A DNA stretch of 7,466 nucleotides from assembly GCA_025455125.1 (NCBI GenBank), contig JALONE010000038.1, positions 1 to 7,466 of the forward strand, in the 5' to 3' direction. Below are positions 6,266-7,466 of the stretch, in pieces. The position numbers were made by a program, and so were the translations under genes. Under the pieces are notes generated by a model. That model was not told the DNA's origin. It ran no database searches and was given only the letters and a program-made list of their open reading frames with translations. Positions within the stretch are counted from its first letter, which is position 1; each line of letters opens with the position of its first letter. The DNA is from Bacteroidota bacterium. Lineage in GTDB: Bacteria; Bacteroidota; Ignavibacteria; UBA10030.

Positions 6266-7466
6266 ATGGAAGAACGAACCGTGCGAATATCATGGATCGA
6301 TCCGGTCGAACTGATCGGACATGAGCTGAAGCAGCTCGACGAGGAAGGAAATCCCGCTGACGAAATTCAGCGGCAATGGCATGCCGTTCAGGCGAAGAAG
6401 CCGAGAGCGGATGAGCTTCGGTCAACCGCCGGGCAGTTGTTGGAGCAGCTTCATTTACGCGCGCAGCAATCGGGCGAGACGGCCGAGGAGCCCTCGTTGT
6501 TGGAAGGAATTCGATCATGCTGGACGCACCCTGCGACACCGGCGCCCTTCATTTCCCCTGACCTGCTTCGCGACAAGATCGCAGGGGGATGGTTCGGCCG
6601 CGCCGCAGGCTGTTTGCTGGGAAAACCCGTCGAGAAGACGCCGCGAGCGGGGATCAAGGAACTTCTGCAATCGAACGGCACCTGGCCGCTCCGCGATTAC
6701 GTGACCGGCGCCGGGATCCCAGAACCCCTTCTGAAGAAGTATCCATGGAATCGTCATGAGGGCCGCGAAAGCCTGAAGGAGAACATCGTTTGCATGACGG
6801 AAGACGACGACATGAACTATCCGATGGTGAACCTTTCCGTGCTCGAGACGGCGGGGAAGCAATTCACGACGGAGGATGTCGCGTCGGCATGGCTCTCCAT
6901 GCTTCCCGTGCTGTCGACATTCACGGCGGAGCGAGTTGCGTATCTGAATCTCCTGAACGGCCTCACCCCTCCGGAGACGGCTCGCCGGAACAATCCCTAT
7001 CGGGAATGGATCGGAGCCCAGATCCGCGGTGATGTGTTCGGTTGGGTCTCACCGGGCGATCCGCTGGCTGCGGCGGAGATGGCGCATCGGGACGCGCGTC
7101 TCAGCCACGTGAGAAATGGAATCTACGGTGAACTGTTCGTTGCGGCGATGGTTGCGGCGGCGTTCACCGAAACGGAACCGCGTGCGATCATTGAAGCGGG
7201 CTTGCGCGTCGTGCCGCCAAAGTCGAGGCTGGCGAACGCCGTCCGGTTCGTGATTGCCCTTCACGCGGAAGAGCGCGATTGGGAGCGAGCGGTCGATCGC
7301 TTGGTGGAACACGTCGGGTCGTACCACTGGGTGCACACGGTGAATAACGCCGCGCTTGTTGCCGCGGCGCTCCTATACGGAGAAGGCGACTACGAACGCT
7401 CGATCTGTAACGTGGTCATGGGGGGATGGGATGCGGACAGCAACGGGGACCGCTGGGCGCAGTACC
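6266..7466 (+). CDS. ADP-ribosylglycohydrolase family protein, third of three (3' end outside window)
   Basis: At least 400 residues are present and the frame is open at the right edge. It is an ARH-family protein of a different subfamily from the two before it. Seen: an N-terminal extension of about 100 residues (RISWIDPVELIGHELKQLDE, then helical, polar and charged); then RDKIAGGWFGRAAGCLLGKP from Arg102, the family's Gly-rich first helix; an EDDD motif (Glu179, Asp180-Asp182) followed by Met-Asn-Tyr in place of TDDT; AHRDARLSHVRNGIYGELFV with His274, Asp276, Ser280 and His281; and, just before the edge, GGWDADSNG with Asp389, Asp391 and Ser392, the second metal motif. From memory, EDDDxNY, GWDxDxNG and a similar N-terminal extension mark a group of bacterial ARH proteins. 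I cannot cite a function for them. Both metal sites look usable, so activity is likely. The start is ATG 6266, with TTG 6257 as an alternative. It lies 5 bases after the previous stop, in the same operon. Confidence 0.9.
   Translation, partial: MEERTVRISWIDPVELIGHELKQLDEEGNPADEIQRQWHAVQAKKPRADELRSTAGQLLEQLHLRAQQSGETAEEPSLLEGIRSCWTHPATPAPFISPDLLRDKIAGGWFGRAAGCLLGKPVEKTPRAGIKELLQSNGTWPLRDYVTGAGIPEPLLKKYPWNRHEGRESLKENIVCMTEDDDMNYPMVNLSVLETAGKQFTTEDVASAWLSMLPVLSTFTAERVAYLNLLNGLTPPETARRNNPYREWIGAQIRGDVFGWVSPGDPLAAAEMAHRDARLSHVRNGIYGELFVAAMVAAAFTETEPRAIIEAGLRVVPPKSRLANAVRFVIALHAEERDWERAVDRLVEHVGSYHWVHTVNNAALVAAALLYGEGDYERSICNVVMGGWDADSNGDRWAQY

Overview
The window holds seven protein genes, all on the + strand and almost without gaps: a serine hydrolase cut by the left edge, two ABC sugar-importer permeases, an extracellular solute-binding protein, and three consecutive ADP-ribosylglycohydrolase (ARH/DraG) family genes, the last cut by the right edge. 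It is moderately GC-rich bacterial DNA with GTG and possibly TTG starts as well as ATG. The sequence does not let me name the phylum. I see no rRNA or tRNA, no mobile element, no CRISPR array and no repeat.

Layout. Positions 2-1183 encode a beta-lactamase-like (class C / MEROPS S12) serine hydrolase. Positions 1176-2060 and 2057-2893 encode a MalF-type and a MalG-type permease, each with a recognisable EAA loop. Positions 2903-4222 encode a family 1 solute-binding protein. Positions 4219-5202, 5199-6260 and 6266-7466 encode three different ARH-family proteins. Neighbouring genes overlap by 4 or 8 bases, or lie 5-9 bases apart. The whole window therefore looks like the inside of one translationally coupled operon whose promoter, terminator and ABC ATPase lie elsewhere.

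How the genes may work together (inference). The importer would bring in a sugar-containing or ribosylated small molecule. The ARH proteins, which in characterised members use two Mg ions to cleave N- or O-glycosidic bonds of ADP-ribose, would then act on it in the cytoplasm. The serine hydrolase may act on the ligand or on the cell wall outside the membrane. ARH proteins next to sugar importers are, as I recall, a recurring bacterial neighbourhood without an established substrate, so this is a candidate uncharacterised catabolic system rather than a known pathway.

The most notable details are these. The middle ARH protein has lost one metal-ligand aspartate (Ala at residue 288) and a conserved histidine (Asn at 178), although its other TDDT motif is intact. 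The third ARH belongs to a separate subfamily with EDDD and DADSN motifs and an N-terminal extension of about 100 residues. The serine hydrolase carries Tyr-His-Arg where Tyr-x-Asn is usual.
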